This document shows positions 42,914-52,460 of a stretch of 64,000 nt of DNA, piece by piece. The first letter of the stretch is position 1. Each line of letters begins with the position of its first letter. Source of the stretch: Rufibacter glacialis. GTDB taxonomy: Bacteria; Bacteroidota; Bacteroidia; Cytophagales; Hymenobacteraceae. The position numbers and the translations under genes are program-made. The notes under the pieces are model-generated. The model saw only the letters and a list, made by a program, of their open reading frames with translations. It had not been told where the DNA came from and made no database searches. The DNA lies in contig NZ_VKKZ01000020.1 of the NCBI RefSeq assembly GCF_008271745.1, positions 62,001-126,000 on the forward strand, given 5' to 3'.

Positions 42914-44389
42914 TTATGGGTTCTGAGGTCCGAAATTAGGGTTGTTGATGGTCTCCAACTGAGGGAACATGTAGATAAACAGGTCGCTGTTGGCAGGTGT
43001 GGTACCAATCACAGCAGTGTGGTTACCGGTACGTACCAATGGCTTCTGCAGACGCTTGATGTCCATGAGGCCAAATCCTTCGCCGTACAGTTCCTTTCTT
43101 CTCTCTACCCAGATCTCATCAACCAGGGCCGCATCAGTGGTAGTAGGCTTTACGGCATCAGCAGCTACGGTGAAGCGCTGCTGGCGTAAGGTGTGCACCA
43201 ACTGCTGGGCAGCGTCATGCTCGCCTAGACGAGCCTTGGCTTCCGCCTCAATCAGGATCATCTCCGCTGAACGCATCAACACGAAGTCACCGCTCAGGTC
43301 AGGTAAGTCTTTAAACTTGGTCACGGTGTAGCGGTTTGAGTTGGTGGTACCAACGGCTTCTTGAAACTCCCGGCGGGCATCAGTCAAGGCAAATAACTCC
43401 ACAAATTTGTCATTCGCGCGAATGTTGTTGTAGCCTCTGCGCACATACGTTCTGTTGCCTTTGGAATCAACCGTGTAACGGCCGTCCATGGTGGAATAGA
43501 AAGAGGCGAACGCTACCTGCTGGTCAGCAGACTGGGCTAAGCCCCAGATCCACTCGCCGCTGGTATAGGTATTGAATCCTTCTTTCCATTGGGTAGGAGT
43601 CATCAAAGAATAACCCTGGCGTGCTTTTACCGCATAGTCTGCGGCTAACGCCCATTCTCCCATTTCCAGATACACCCGGGCCAGCAAACCCTGCACCACG
43701 TTTTTGTTTACGCGGCTTTTAGATACTCTGGAAGTGGAAAGCCCCTTTTCAGCGGTGGTAAGGTCTTCTACTATCTGAGTATACACTTGCTTAAGGGTGG
43801 CTCTTGGCTTTCCTTCGGTGTTGATGGTGGTTTGCTCCAACACCAACGGTACCGCCAAGGCTTCCGGGTTTTTCAGGTACGTATGCTGGTAGGTACGGGC
43901 CAGGTTGAAGTACCCAAAAGCCCGTAGGGCCTTCGCCTCTGCCTCAAACGCGGTACGCTGTGCCTCGGTGATTCCAGGTACTTTTGGCGCATTCGCGATG
44001 ATGTTGTTGGCGTTGGTGATCATGTTATAGTTGGTGGCCCATAACATGTAGGTTCCGCGGTACGTGGGGAGTTTGTTGTCCAGCTCGTACTGGAACACAA
44101 ACCAACCAGCGTTGGCCATCAGATCCTGCCCCATCACATCCCAGGTAAGGTTGAAATGTGGAACTCCGTAAGAGTCGTGGCTTGGGGTGGAACCGGAGTT
44201 CAAAGGAGCATCACGCATTAACCGGTAAATACCCGTTAAGGCTGCCTCTACCGCCGCCGGCGAGCTGAACGCCTGCTCATAAGACGCCGCATTGGAAGGA
44301 ACCGTCTCCAGAAGATCATCCTGGCAGGCCCCAAGTCCCAGCGCCGCGCCCAGAATGATGGTATATATTCTTGCTTTATTAATTTTCAT
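42914..44389 (-). CDS. SusD/RagB-family nutrient-binding lipoprotein
   Basis: A 491-residue lipoprotein with signal ending ALGLGAC (C22). SusD-fold hallmarks are NAASYEQAFSSPAAVEAALTGIYRLM at the N-terminus (split here as two parts), EAKALRAFGYFNLARTYQHTY with TPR helices, and the C-terminal VDEIWVERRKELYGEGFGLMDIKR. SusD proteins sit on the cell surface as lids over their SusC transporter and bind glycan, peptide or other ligands. It follows the susC-like gene by 23 bp. No hydrolase is adjacent, so the substrate is unknown. Confidence 0.95.
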   Translation of the reverse strand: MKINKARIYTIILGAALGLGACQDDLLETVPSNAASYEQAFSSPAAVEAALTGIYRLMRDAPLNSGSTPSHDSYGVPHFNLTWDVMGQDLMANAGWFVFQYELDNKLPTYRGTYMLWATNYNMITNANNIIANAPKVPGITEAQRTAFEAEAKALRAFGYFNLARTYQHTYLKNPEALAVPLVLEQTTINTEGKPRATLKQVYTQIVEDLTTAEKGLSTSRVSKSRVNKNVVQGLLARVYLEMGEWALAADYAVKARQGYSLMTPTQWKEGFNTYTSGEWIWGLAQSADQQVAFASFYSTMDGRYTVDSKGNRTYVRRGYNNIRANDKFVELFALTDARREFQEAVGTTNSNRYTVTKFKDLPDLSGDFVLMRSAEMILIEAEAKARLGEHDAAQQLVHTLRQQRFTVAADAVKPTTTDAALVDEIWVERRKELYGEGFGLMDIKRLQKPLVRTGNHTAVIGTTPANSDLFIYMFPQLETINNPNFGPQNP

Positions 44390-44412
44390 CTACTCTAGTT
44401 ATTTGTCTGTGA

Positions 44413-47400
44413 TTAGAAAGAGGCACGCACCCCAATAGAATAGGTCTTCATGGTAGGGAAGCTGTTGGAGGTGATCCCGTCAAGCGACTGCTCTGGGTCC
44501 ATTCCATCCAGTCCTTTAGACCAGGTCCACAGGTTGTCTCCCTGCACAAATACACGCAGTCCTTTCATTCTCATGCGCTCCTGAACCGCTGAAGGCAAGG
44601 TATACCCCAGGGTGATGTTGCGCATACGCACGTAAGAAGCGTCTGTCAGGAAGCGGGAAGAACGGGCGTTGGCGTTCAAAGACTGACCCGTTCCTAAGCG
44701 AGGCACATCTGTGATGTCACCTTCTTTTTGCCATCTGTCCAGAATGTCTGCGTTCCAGTTGGTACCGGCAGAAGAACCACCGCCCATCAGGCCGCTGTAG
44801 TCTGTGTTCAGGATTTTACCGCCGAAGCTATAAGCGAACAACAGGTTAAAGTCAAAGCCTTTGTAACGGAGGTTATTGGAGAAACCACCAGTGATGTCTG
44901 GCAGCGCATTTCCTACGTAGTAACGGGTGGCCAACGCGTAGTTGGTGGTGGTTTGTCTTTCCACTACCCCTTCAGCGTTTTTCACGTCACGGTACCACAT
45001 ACTCAATCCTGTTTTAGGATCTACGCCGGCAAAGTCTTCAATGAAGAAGTCATAGATAGACTGACCCACTTTGTACTGCTTGGTTCCGGCCAGAATGGTT
45101 GGCTGGGGAAGTTCAGTGAACTCATTGGTGTTGTGGGCAGCGTTCAGGTTAGCAGACCAGGTAAAGTCAGCTTTGTCAATCAGGTGCGCGGTGATGTTCA
45201 CCTCAAACCCTTTGTTGCGTAAAGCACCCAGGTTGTCCGAAACGGCCACGAAACCAGTGGACGGAGCCATAGGCTTGTTCAGGAGAAGATCTTTAGACTC
45301 TCTGTTGTAGTAGTCCAAGGATACATCAATTCTCTTGAAGATGGTCGCGTCTAAACCAACGTTGAAGATGGCTTGCTTTTCCCAGGTAAGGTAAGGGTTC
45401 TCTAAGGTGGTTACCACCATTCCAGGGGCTGACAAGTCAGGATATACCGTGTTGTACAGACCTCTGTAAGCGTAGTAAGAACCCAGGTTCTCGTTACCTG
45501 AGGTACCATAGCTGGCGCGCAGTTTGGCGTTGTTCACCCAAGAAAGCTCTTTCATGAAGTTCTCTTCAGAAAGTCTCCAGGATCCACCAACAGAGTAGAA
45601 GTTACCCCATCTTTCGTCTTTCTGAAAACGGGAAGAACCGTCACGGCGGAAAGAGGCAGACACGTAATACTTATCTGCCAGGCCGTAGTTCACCTGACCC
45701 AAGAAGCTTTCCAGTGCCCGTCTGTCTCTTTGTGAGTTGGAGCTTACGATGGTAGCGGCGTTGTCCAGTTCCGTCATTCCTGCAATTGGAATGAAACCGG
45801 TTTTCTGGGTGGACACAGAGTTAGAGGAAAGGTTGAAGACCTCGTACCCGCCCAAAGCGTCAATGCTGTGGATGCCAAACTTCTTGTTCCAGCTCAGAAT
45901 ATGGTTGAAGGTATATTCAGTGAAGGAATTCCGGGTCTGGGTGCCACGTCCGCCAATAGAGCCGGCCGCATCACCAAAGTTAGGGTTGTAGAAGGTCTCG
46001 CCGCGGTAGTTGTCTCCGTTTAGAGCCAATGATGGACGGTATTTGAAATCCTTCAGGAAAGTGATCTCTGCGTACCCATTCCAGCCCCAGGTCAGGTTAG
46101 TGCCTCTGATGATGTCAAGGGCAGTGGTACCCACTGGGTTACTGTTCCCGCCATAAGGGCGGGCCGTGTTGAAGTCAAACTCATTGCCACCGGTGAACAG
46201 TGATCCGTCAGCGTTCTTTCTGCGGTAGATTGGGTAAATGCTGGAGATGTTTCTTCCCCAGGATACCACGTTCCGGAAAGACGTACCGCTGGAGGTGGGC
46301 GCGTTCTGGTCTGTATAAGAAAGGTTAGCGCTTAAGCCTACTTTAATGTTGTCACGCAGCTGCGAGCTAAGGCGCATGCGGGTAGAGTAGCGTTTAAAGC
46401 CAGACGTGATAAAAGCACCTTCCTGGTCCAGGTAGTTCCCTGAGAAATAGTAGTTACTCTTCTCATTTCCACCCTGCACGCTCAGGTCATACTCCTGACG
46501 GATCGCTTTTCTGTACAAGGCGTCTCTCCAGTCTTCGTCCCAGGCTGGGGTCAGGCCTGGCTTGATCTTGCCATCCAAACCAACCGGCTCCGCGTCACTG
46601 AAAGGGTTGTATTGCTGACCGTTGCCGGCGCCTGCTAAACGGGTTACTACCGTTTTAGTGGCATACTCCTCCGGTGAGGCAAATTTGCCCTGCCATAAAG
46701 AAGCCGTGGCTCTGGCATCATTGCGCAGCGCCTCCCAGGTCAGTTCATACATCTGGCTTGCATTTACTGTCTTGTAATCATCAACGGCAAAGTCAGAAAC
46801 CCCTACGGTAGCACCAAAGGTGATGGTAGGCTCTTTGGGAGCAGAACCGCCTTTGGTCGTGATCACGATTACCCCGTTGGCCGCCCGTGAACCGTACAAA
46901 GAAGCCGCCGTAGCGTCTTTCAACACCGTCATAGACTCAATGTCATGCGGGTTGATGGCGTTGATATCTCCTGAATAAGGAGCACCGTCTACCACGTATA
47001 ACGGGGCGCTGTTGGCGTTCACTGAACCAATCCCCCTGATCCGTACAGAGCTGGTGGCACCAGGCTGTCCGCTGGAAGAAGTCACCTGCACCCCGGGAGC
47101 CAAGCCCGCTAAGGCTTTGGTCACGTCATTGGCCTGCATTTTCTCTATAGATTCGGATTTTACCGAGGTAACTGAACCGGTATAGGATTTCTCCTCTGCC
47201 GTGCCGTACGCTACCACTAAAACCTCATTGAGTTGCGTCTGGTCAGGCACCAAGGCCACGTTGATGGTGGTTTGGGTGCCAATGGCCACTTCTTTGTTTG
47301 CATACCCAATGAAAGAGAAAACCAATGTTCCCTCAGCGGAAGGAACCATGATCTCGTATTCACCGGATATGCCCGTGGGAGCGGCGTTTGTACTACCTTT

Positions 47401-47538
47401 TACTTGAACGGTAACGCCAGGCATGCCTTCGCCGGTCTGGGCATCTGTCACTGTTCCTTTGATCGTCCGGCTTTGAGACCACGCATGGCTAACCAGCGAC
47501 AGCATCAAGACGAAGCTGAAAAAAAGTATTCTCTTCAT
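44413..47538 (-). CDS. SusC/RagA-family TonB-dependent outer-membrane transporter
   Basis: A 1041-residue protein: signal peptide (FFSFVLMLSLVSHAWSQ), a carboxypeptidase-D regulatory-like domain (about 24-105, TIKGTVTDAQTGEGMPGVTV), a TonB-dependent plug (NEVLVVAYGTAEEKSYTGSV, then the SusC signature SVRIRGIGSVNANSAPLYVVDG) and a long barrel ending in a Phe (YSIGVRASF). It imports large nutrients with its SusD partner, powered by TonB. No anti-sigma/sigma pair for it is adjacent, and no STN domain is seen, so it is probably not of the trans-envelope signalling type. Confidence 0.96.
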   Translation of the reverse strand: MKRILFFSFVLMLSLVSHAWSQSRTIKGTVTDAQTGEGMPGVTVQVKGSTNAAPTGISGEYEIMVPSAEGTLVFSFIGYANKEVAIGTQTTINVALVPDQTQLNEVLVVAYGTAEEKSYTGSVTSVKSESIEKMQANDVTKALAGLAPGVQVTSSSGQPGATSSVRIRGIGSVNANSAPLYVVDGAPYSGDINAINPHDIESMTVLKDATAASLYGSRAANGVIVITTKGGSAPKEPTITFGATVGVSDFAVDDYKTVNASQMYELTWEALRNDARATASLWQGKFASPEEYATKTVVTRLAGAGNGQQYNPFSDAEPVGLDGKIKPGLTPAWDEDWRDALYRKAIRQEYDLSVQGGNEKSNYYFSGNYLDQEGAFITSGFKRYSTRMRLSSQLRDNIKVGLSANLSYTDQNAPTSSGTSFRNVVSWGRNISSIYPIYRRKNADGSLFTGGNEFDFNTARPYGGNSNPVGTTALDIIRGTNLTWGWNGYAEITFLKDFKYRPSLALNGDNYRGETFYNPNFGDAAGSIGGRGTQTRNSFTEYTFNHILSWNKKFGIHSIDALGGYEVFNLSSNSVSTQKTGFIPIAGMTELDNAATIVSSNSQRDRRALESFLGQVNYGLADKYYVSASFRRDGSSRFQKDERWGNFYSVGGSWRLSEENFMKELSWVNNAKLRASYGTSGNENLGSYYAYRGLYNTVYPDLSAPGMVVTTLENPYLTWEKQAIFNVGLDATIFKRIDVSLDYYNRESKDLLLNKPMAPSTGFVAVSDNLGALRNKGFEVNITAHLIDKADFTWSANLNAAHNTNEFTELPQPTILAGTKQYKVGQSIYDFFIEDFAGVDPKTGLSMWYRDVKNAEGVVERQTTTNYALATRYYVGNALPDITGGFSNNLRYKGFDFNLLFAYSFGGKILNTDYSGLMGGGSSAGTNWNADILDRWQKEGDITDVPRLGTGQSLNANARSSRFLTDASYVRMRNITLGYTLPSAVQERMRMKGLRVFVQGDNLWTWSKGLDGMDPEQSLDGITSNSFPTMKTYSIGVRASF

Positions 47539-48153
47539 TTAAGTTTTTGATTGTTTATGAGCAGGAAACCTTGCTGCCAGAATTCATGTGTCTGTAGAAG
47601 TCTGAGGTGGCGCAAGCGTTCTGTTTCCCGTTCGCAAAAAAAATAGCTCCTATTTTTCAACGCTTGGGTAGGAACTGATGAGTTTGGTAAGGCCGGATAT
47701 ACGATGTACCCCAGCGAAAGCGTTTTGGTGGTAATTCTTGGAATAATTCTCTTTTGTACCTTTCCTTTCTACCCTCCTCCTTTCCTTAAAATTCAACTTC
47801 TTGTCCAGGATTTCTGGCCTACAAAATAAACGAACAACTTTTACATGTTATTACATAAATTTACCAGATAGCAAAATCTATTATAATAATTCAATTTTAT
47901 TAATTTTTTCCTAGCCCACAGTGCAAATAGGTATGTCTTTCAAAAGGAAAACCCCTGAAAAAAGTTGAAATTATCTTATACCAATACTGATTTGAACCAA
48001 GAAATTTTTTCAAGCGAAAAAACCTGACCAAAGAAGTCAAAACGAATTTTCCTGCCTTGTTTTTGGTTACCCTGGAGTAGCTATCTTTGCATTCTTTGTA
48101 GGCCTGGATCTTGGCTTACTCACTATTTTAAGGTTAACTACCTTACCACCCAT
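47539..48153. other. A+T-rich divergent promoter region
   Basis: 615 bp between the divergent SusC-like and FAD-oxidoreductase genes; no gene seen. The central part (about 47830-47930) is strongly A+T-rich, as expected for promoter and regulator sites. Confidence 0.5.
48082..48089 (+). promoter_or_regulatory. -7 box of the FAD-oxidoreductase gene
   Basis: TATCTTTG matches TAnnTTTG, with TTTTG ending at 48065 as a -33-like element 16 bases upstream. Leader about 60 bases. Confidence 0.5.
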
Positions 48154-49731
48154 ATGAAAAAAGAACTTGACTTGGTCTTGGCGCCCGAAGTAGCCTTTGA
48201 CCCTGCCCTTCTGGAGCGGGAGCTCCTTCAGCAAGCTGGCATCACACAACCCGCCGAGGCGGTTTTCATCCATAAAATAAAACGCTCCATTGACGCCCGG
48301 GGTCGAAAGGTACAGGTAAAGGTCCGGGCCGATGTGTACTTGCAAACCCCGGATCTTTCCTCTATCACCCCCACCTATGGCTACCCAGAATTGAAGCCAG
48401 ACGCTAAACGGGTCTTGATAGTGGGAGCTGGTTCGGCAGGTTTGTTTGCGGCCTTGCGCTGCATTGAATTGGGGCTTAAACCAGTGGTGGTAGAACGCGG
48501 CAAAGACGTGCGCAGCCGGCGCCGGGACTTGGCGGCCATCAACAAAGAGCACCTGGTGAACCCTGATTCCAATTATTGCTTTGGCGAAGGGGGCGCCGGT
48601 ACGTACTCAGACGGCAAACTGTACACCCGCTCCAAAAAACGGGGTGATGTGCAACGCATCCTCCAGATCATGGTGCAGCACGGGGCTACGCCTGATATCC
48701 TTTTTGATGCCCACCCCCACATCGGCACGAATAAATTACCCATCCTCATTTCCGAGATCAGGGAAACCATCTTGGCGGCCGGGGGTGAAATCCACTTCAA
48801 CACCCGCGTCACTGATTTCATTCTGGAGAAAAACCAGATGGAAGGAGTAGTGACTGCCAGTGGGTCCACCCTGGAAGGCGAAGCCGTAATCCTGGCCACC
48901 GGCCACTCGGCCCGGGATATCTATGAGTTGCTACAGGCCCGGAACATCCTTATTGAGGCCAAACCTTTTGCCATGGGGGTACGGGTAGAGCACCAGCAAA
49001 GCCTGATTGACGGTATCCAGTACCACTGCGACGGCGATCGGGGACCTCACCTGCCGGCTGCTTCGTATGCCTTGGTCCACCAAGTCCCTTTTAAAGGCCA
49101 GGACCGGGGCGTATTCTCCTTCTGCATGTGCCCCGGCGGTTTCATTGTCCCATCGGCTACCGCGCCCGGTGAGGTGGTGGTAAACGGAATGTCTCCCAGC
49201 CGTCGCGATTCCAAATTCGCTAATTCAGGCATTGTGGTAGCAGTGAACCTGGAAGACATGGACCTGAAACAATACGGGGCTCTGGCGGGCTTGCGGCTGC
49301 AGCAAGCGCTGGAGCAGAAAGCCTGTTCCGCCGCCGGCGGCACCCAGGTGGCTCCGGCGCAGGGTCTGCAGGATTTCGTGAAAGGGAAAGTCTCTGCTTC
49401 CTTACTAGACACTTCCTACCAACCGGGGCTAGCCTCCGTAGACATGCTGGAAGTGCTACCGCCCATGATCGGGCAGCGGTTAAGAGGCGGTTTCCAGGAA
49501 TTCGGGTATAAAATGCGGGGCTATCTTACCAATGAGGCCCAGATTGTAGGCGTGGAAAGCCGCACTTCTTCGCCCGTGCGGATTCCAAGAGACAAGGAAA
49601 CCTTGCAGCATCCCCAGATCCAGAACCTTTTCCCTTGTGCCGAAGGCGCCGGGTACGCAGGTGGTATCATTTCAGCCGCCATGGACGGGGAAAGGTGTGC
49701 CGAACAGGTGGCGGTGCTTGTGGGCCGTTAA
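48154..49731 (+). CDS. FAD-dependent oxidoreductase (COG2509 type)
   Basis: A 525-residue cytoplasmic flavoprotein. An N-terminal region of about 85 residues (FIHKIKRSIDARGRKVQVKV) precedes the dinucleotide-binding motif VLIVGAGSAGLFAALR (88-103). Further family marks: NYCFGEGGAGTYSDGKLYTR, AVILATGHSARDIYELL and the C-terminal GAGYAGGIISAAMDGERCAE. The N-terminal extension and GEGGAGTYSDGKL segment identify the group annotated as NAD(P)/FAD-dependent oxidoreductase or uncharacterised FAD-dependent dehydrogenase. Substrate unknown. Confidence 0.9.
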   Translation: MKKELDLVLAPEVAFDPALLERELLQQAGITQPAEAVFIHKIKRSIDARGRKVQVKVRADVYLQTPDLSSITPTYGYPELKPDAKRVLIVGAGSAGLFAALRCIELGLKPVVVERGKDVRSRRRDLAAINKEHLVNPDSNYCFGEGGAGTYSDGKLYTRSKKRGDVQRILQIMVQHGATPDILFDAHPHIGTNKLPILISEIRETILAAGGEIHFNTRVTDFILEKNQMEGVVTASGSTLEGEAVILATGHSARDIYELLQARNILIEAKPFAMGVRVEHQQSLIDGIQYHCDGDRGPHLPAASYALVHQVPFKGQDRGVFSFCMCPGGFIVPSATAPGEVVVNGMSPSRRDSKFANSGIVVAVNLEDMDLKQYGALAGLRLQQALEQKACSAAGGTQVAPAQGLQDFVKGKVSASLLDTSYQPGLASVDMLEVLPPMIGQRLRGGFQEFGYKMRGYLTNEAQIVGVESRTSSPVRIPRDKETLQHPQIQNLFPCAEGAGYAGGIISAAMDGERCAEQVAVLVGR

Positions 49732-49776
49732 CCCGCCCTCGATTTTGGAGTATAAACACGGAAGGTCTTTGCGGCC

Positions 49777-49800
49777 ATTTTTTAAAAATTAAGCCTAAAA
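49777..49800 (+). repeat. Copy of the dispersed TTTTC..AAAA..GCCTAAA motif
   Basis: Reads ATTTTTTAAAAATTAAGCC followed by TAAAA and ends 4 bases before the ATG of the CoA-binding protein gene. Confidence 0.4.
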
Positions 49801-49804
49801 CAAG

Positions 49805-50164
49805 ATGAAAAAGACAGTGGTGATTGGCGCATCTGACAACCCGGGGCGCTTTAGTTATAAGGCCGTTCACCAATTGAAACGGTCGGGCCATGAGGTAGTG
49901 CCTGTAGGAATAAGGAAAGGGGAAGTAGCGGGTTTACCCATTGAAACAGAGAAACCTGCCCTGGACGAAGTAGATACGGTCACTCTATATGTGGGCCCGC
50001 AGAACCAACCGTCCTGGTATGACTATATTCTGTCACTCAAACCAAAGCGCATCATCTTCAACCCCGGAACCGAAAACATGGAACTGGAGAAGAGAGCGAA
50101 AGAGCAGAACATCAAAACGATGCACGCCTGTACTTTGGTAATGCTTTCAGTGGGTAACTACTAG
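49805..50164 (+). CDS. CoA-binding domain protein
   Basis: A 119-residue single Rossmann-like domain: KKTVVIGASDNPGRFSYKAV at the start, GHEVVPVGIRKGEVAGLPI, VDTVTLYVGPQNQPSWYDYI and RIIFNPGTENMELEKRAKEQ, as in the YccU-type CoA-binding family. Such proteins resemble the CoA-binding part of succinyl-CoA synthetase but lack the ligase half; function is unknown. It lies 73 bp after the flavoprotein gene. Confidence 0.9.
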   Translation: MKKTVVIGASDNPGRFSYKAVHQLKRSGHEVVPVGIRKGEVAGLPIETEKPALDEVDTVTLYVGPQNQPSWYDYILSLKPKRIIFNPGTENMELEKRAKEQNIKTMHACTLVMLSVGNY

Positions 50165-50183
50165 GGAAGTTCAGTAACCAAAA

Positions 50184-50229
50184 GAGGGGTTTTGGGGCAG
50201 TTTTATATAAAACGGCCCCAAAACCCCTC
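50184..50229. terminator. Bidirectional terminator
   Basis: Arms GAGGGGTTTTGGGG (50184-50197) and 50216-50229 are perfectly complementary; the loop holds a second palindrome GTTTTATATAAAAC. Between convergent genes. Confidence 0.8.
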
Positions 50230-50253
50230 ACCTTTTATGGACGGGAATAGCTC

Positions 50254-50661
50254 TTATTGGGATTTGCTTCTCTCCTTTTTCTGCTTGGGTTCTTTGGTTT
50301 TAACCCCGGCCGCTTTCAAGTCTTTGTAACCGCCAAGGTTGTACACCTTGGTAAAGCCGGCTTCCTGCATCAGTTTTAGGGCCTGCCCACTCCGGTTGCC
50401 CGAGGCACAATAAAGATAGTAGGTCTGGTCGCGGTTCCAATCTGCGAATTCATTTGCAAATTGGCCACCGCGTAGATCTGAATGCCTGGCCTTTTTCAAA
50501 TGCCCTGCCTTGAACTCCTCTGGCGTACGCACGTCTACCAAAACTCCTTTTTCCTTCTTACTGATTTCCTTGTACTCTGCAGGAGCCAACTGATTTGGTT
50601 TTTCCTGAGCCCAAAGCGGAAGCGCACAAAAAAGAACAAGAGCTACAAATAAATTTCTCAT
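50254..50661 (-). CDS. Periplasmic rhodanese-like protein
   Basis: A 135-residue protein with signal peptide (MRNLFVALVLFCALPLWAQ). The single rhodanese domain contains GVLVDVRTPEEFKAGHLKKA and the active-site loop LYCASGNRSGQAL with catalytic Cys. These proteins transfer sulfane sulfur or act in periplasmic thiol chemistry. The C-terminus is very basic (KEPKQKKERSKSQ), unusual for the family. Confidence 0.9.
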   Translation of the reverse strand: MRNLFVALVLFCALPLWAQEKPNQLAPAEYKEISKKEKGVLVDVRTPEEFKAGHLKKARHSDLRGGQFANEFADWNRDQTYYLYCASGNRSGQALKLMQEAGFTKVYNLGGYKDLKAAGVKTKEPKQKKERSKSQ

Positions 50662-50981
50662 AAGGCAAAGGTCAGAGGATTGACGCTAAAAACCTACAGA
50701 TCTTGGGCCATAGTTTTTCTCCTGTTCTTCTAAAACAGGCATTTAACCTATTGATAATAAGGTTGTTCCATTTTATTGTCAAAGCCCCAACCTGCCAGGC
50801 ACAACTCAGCTCCCTGCTGGAAAAAGCAAGTTCTTTGGATTTCAGCTCGGCAAAAAGAGGATCATCTGCGCATCTCTTTATATTTACTTAAATTTTTTTC
50901 CTGCACCTCAGGCAACCGAAATAAAAGGTAGTGCATCTATCCTTACAAACAGCCAAACTATAGCTTAAACTTCTACCACCC
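50662..50981. other. Divergent intergenic region
   Basis: 320 bp between the rhodanese and sigma-factor genes; no gene. It contains a weaker copy of the dispersed motif (50724-50748, CTTCTAAAACAGGC then ATTTAACC). Confidence 0.45.
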
Positions 50982-51521
50982 GTGAATGAGTCTGAACTGG
51001 TACTAGCACTGCAAAAAGGCGATGCCAAAGCCCAGCGAATCTTGTACGATCGCTACGCAGGCCCCATGATGGGGGTGTGCGTAAGGTACCTCAAGAATGA
51101 GATGGATGCTGAGGAAGTCTTGATCAACGGGTTCATGAAAGTGTACCAGCACGTAAACAAATTTGAGCAAAAAGGAAGCTTTGAAGGCTGGATGCGGCGT
51201 ATCATGGTGAACGAGGCCCTGCAGCACTTACGTAAGCAGGAACCCTTGCACCTGGCCATTGAGAAGGAACATAATTACCTGGCCTCAGAAGATGCTTCGG
51301 CAGACAGTGACATGAGCGCCGGGGAAATGATGGAACTGCTGCTGGAACTTCCGGCGGGCTACCGAGCGGTGTTCAACCTGTATGCCATTGAAGGCTACTC
51401 GCACAAAGAGATAGCTGACATGCTCCAGATCACCGAAGGTACTTCCAAATCACAGTTAAGTAAAGCCAGGGCCATGCTGCAACGACTGCTGGCCAGGCAA
51501 GGTGTCCTGATCGCCCTTTAA
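50982..51521 (+). CDS. ECF-type RNA polymerase sigma factor
   Basis: A 179-residue sigma-70 family protein starting at GTG 50982; no in-frame ATG gives a complete region 2. Region 2 reads DRYAGPMMGVCVRYLKNEMDAEEVLINGFMKVYQ in two blocks (residues 22-55), followed by FEGWMRRIMVNEAL; region 4 shows LPAGYRAVFNLYAIEGYSHK and EIADMLQITEGTSKSQLSKA. It directs RNA polymerase to alternative promoters in answer to envelope signals. It is followed after 12 bp by a membrane protein that may be its antagonist. Confidence 0.95.
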   Translation: MNESELVLALQKGDAKAQRILYDRYAGPMMGVCVRYLKNEMDAEEVLINGFMKVYQHVNKFEQKGSFEGWMRRIMVNEALQHLRKQEPLHLAIEKEHNYLASEDASADSDMSAGEMMELLLELPAGYRAVFNLYAIEGYSHKEIADMLQITEGTSKSQLSKARAMLQRLLARQGVLIAL

Positions 51522-51533
51522 ACAGAAAAAGAC

Positions 51534-52448
51534 ATGAGCGCAGAAGATTTAGATAGATTATTCAAAAACAAGCTGGAAAACCAGCCGGTGCAACCCCGAA
51601 ACGAAGCGTGGGAACGGCTGCAGGCGCGTATGCAGGAAGCCCAGCAGCAGGAAACGCCTAACCCGTTCCTGGTTCCTGCGGCCGCTGAACAAAAGGAAGA
51701 GCGCGGCACCGTGAGAATGTGGTATTATTCGGCCGCTGCCGCTGTCACCATGGTGCTCAGCGTGGGGCTCTGGGTAAACCGCGATAACATTGATCCCTTA
51801 CAGCCCTCAGGCACGGTAGCCAATGTGCAGCAACACCAGCAGGCACCAACTGCCAGAACCGCTCCTTCTTCTACTGGAGCCCCAGCAGGTTCAACTGAAG
51901 AAGTTATTACCCAGGGCACCCAGAAGAACGGAGCAAATAATGAAGCCAACTTCCCTGCATCTACTGCCGCTTCTAAGTCCATCGAACCAAACCAGGCCTT
52001 GGCTTCGGTGCCTTCTAAGGCAGCTCCGGAGGCTTTTAAAGAAAGCGCGACTACCACTTCCCTTTCTAAGAAAGAAGAGAACCTGGCAGTTCAGCCCAAA
52101 GAGGCCCAGCCAACCCAGGAGCCGGCTTTGATGGCCGCCACTACCCCGGTTAAAGCCCAGGAAGCAGCTAAAAACTCCTCCGCACCAGCTTCTCTGGAAA
52201 TAATTGTGAAATTAGATGATGCCCAGGCAACCACTTCCCTGGCCCACGCATCTACTAAAGAAACAAACCTTCCGCAGGAAGAGGACCAGCCTGAATCAGG
52301 GAGAGTGCTGAAAGGCATCCTGAAACAAGTGAAGAACCTTAGGGACGGGGAGAAAGTGAAATTATCAGACTTAGGAATCACCAAACACACCTATGCTTTG
52401 GAAACCATCATAGGCAACAAAAAAATCTCAAAGACCATAGAACTCTAA
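51534..52448 (+). CDS. Membrane protein, possible anti-sigma factor
   Basis: A 304-residue protein with a soluble N-terminal part (residues 1-60, MSAEDLDRLFKNKLENQPV, helical), a single transmembrane helix at about 62-82 (YYSAAAAVTMVLSVGLWV) and a long extracytoplasmic region that is Ala, Thr, Gln and Pro-rich with low complexity, ending in a short conserved domain (VKNLRDGEKVKLSDLGITKH). Topology and its place between an ECF sigma gene and an outer-membrane protein gene suggest an anti-sigma or sigma-linked sensor, but no zinc-finger anti-sigma motif is present. Confidence 0.7.
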   Translation: MSAEDLDRLFKNKLENQPVQPRNEAWERLQARMQEAQQQETPNPFLVPAAAEQKEERGTVRMWYYSAAAAVTMVLSVGLWVNRDNIDPLQPSGTVANVQQHQQAPTARTAPSSTGAPAGSTEEVITQGTQKNGANNEANFPASTAASKSIEPNQALASVPSKAAPEAFKESATTTSLSKKEENLAVQPKEAQPTQEPALMAATTPVKAQEAAKNSSAPASLEIIVKLDDAQATTSLAHASTKETNLPQEEDQPESGRVLKGILKQVKNLRDGEKVKLSDLGITKHTYALETIIGNKKISKTIEL

Positions 52449-52460
52449 AATCCAATTTCC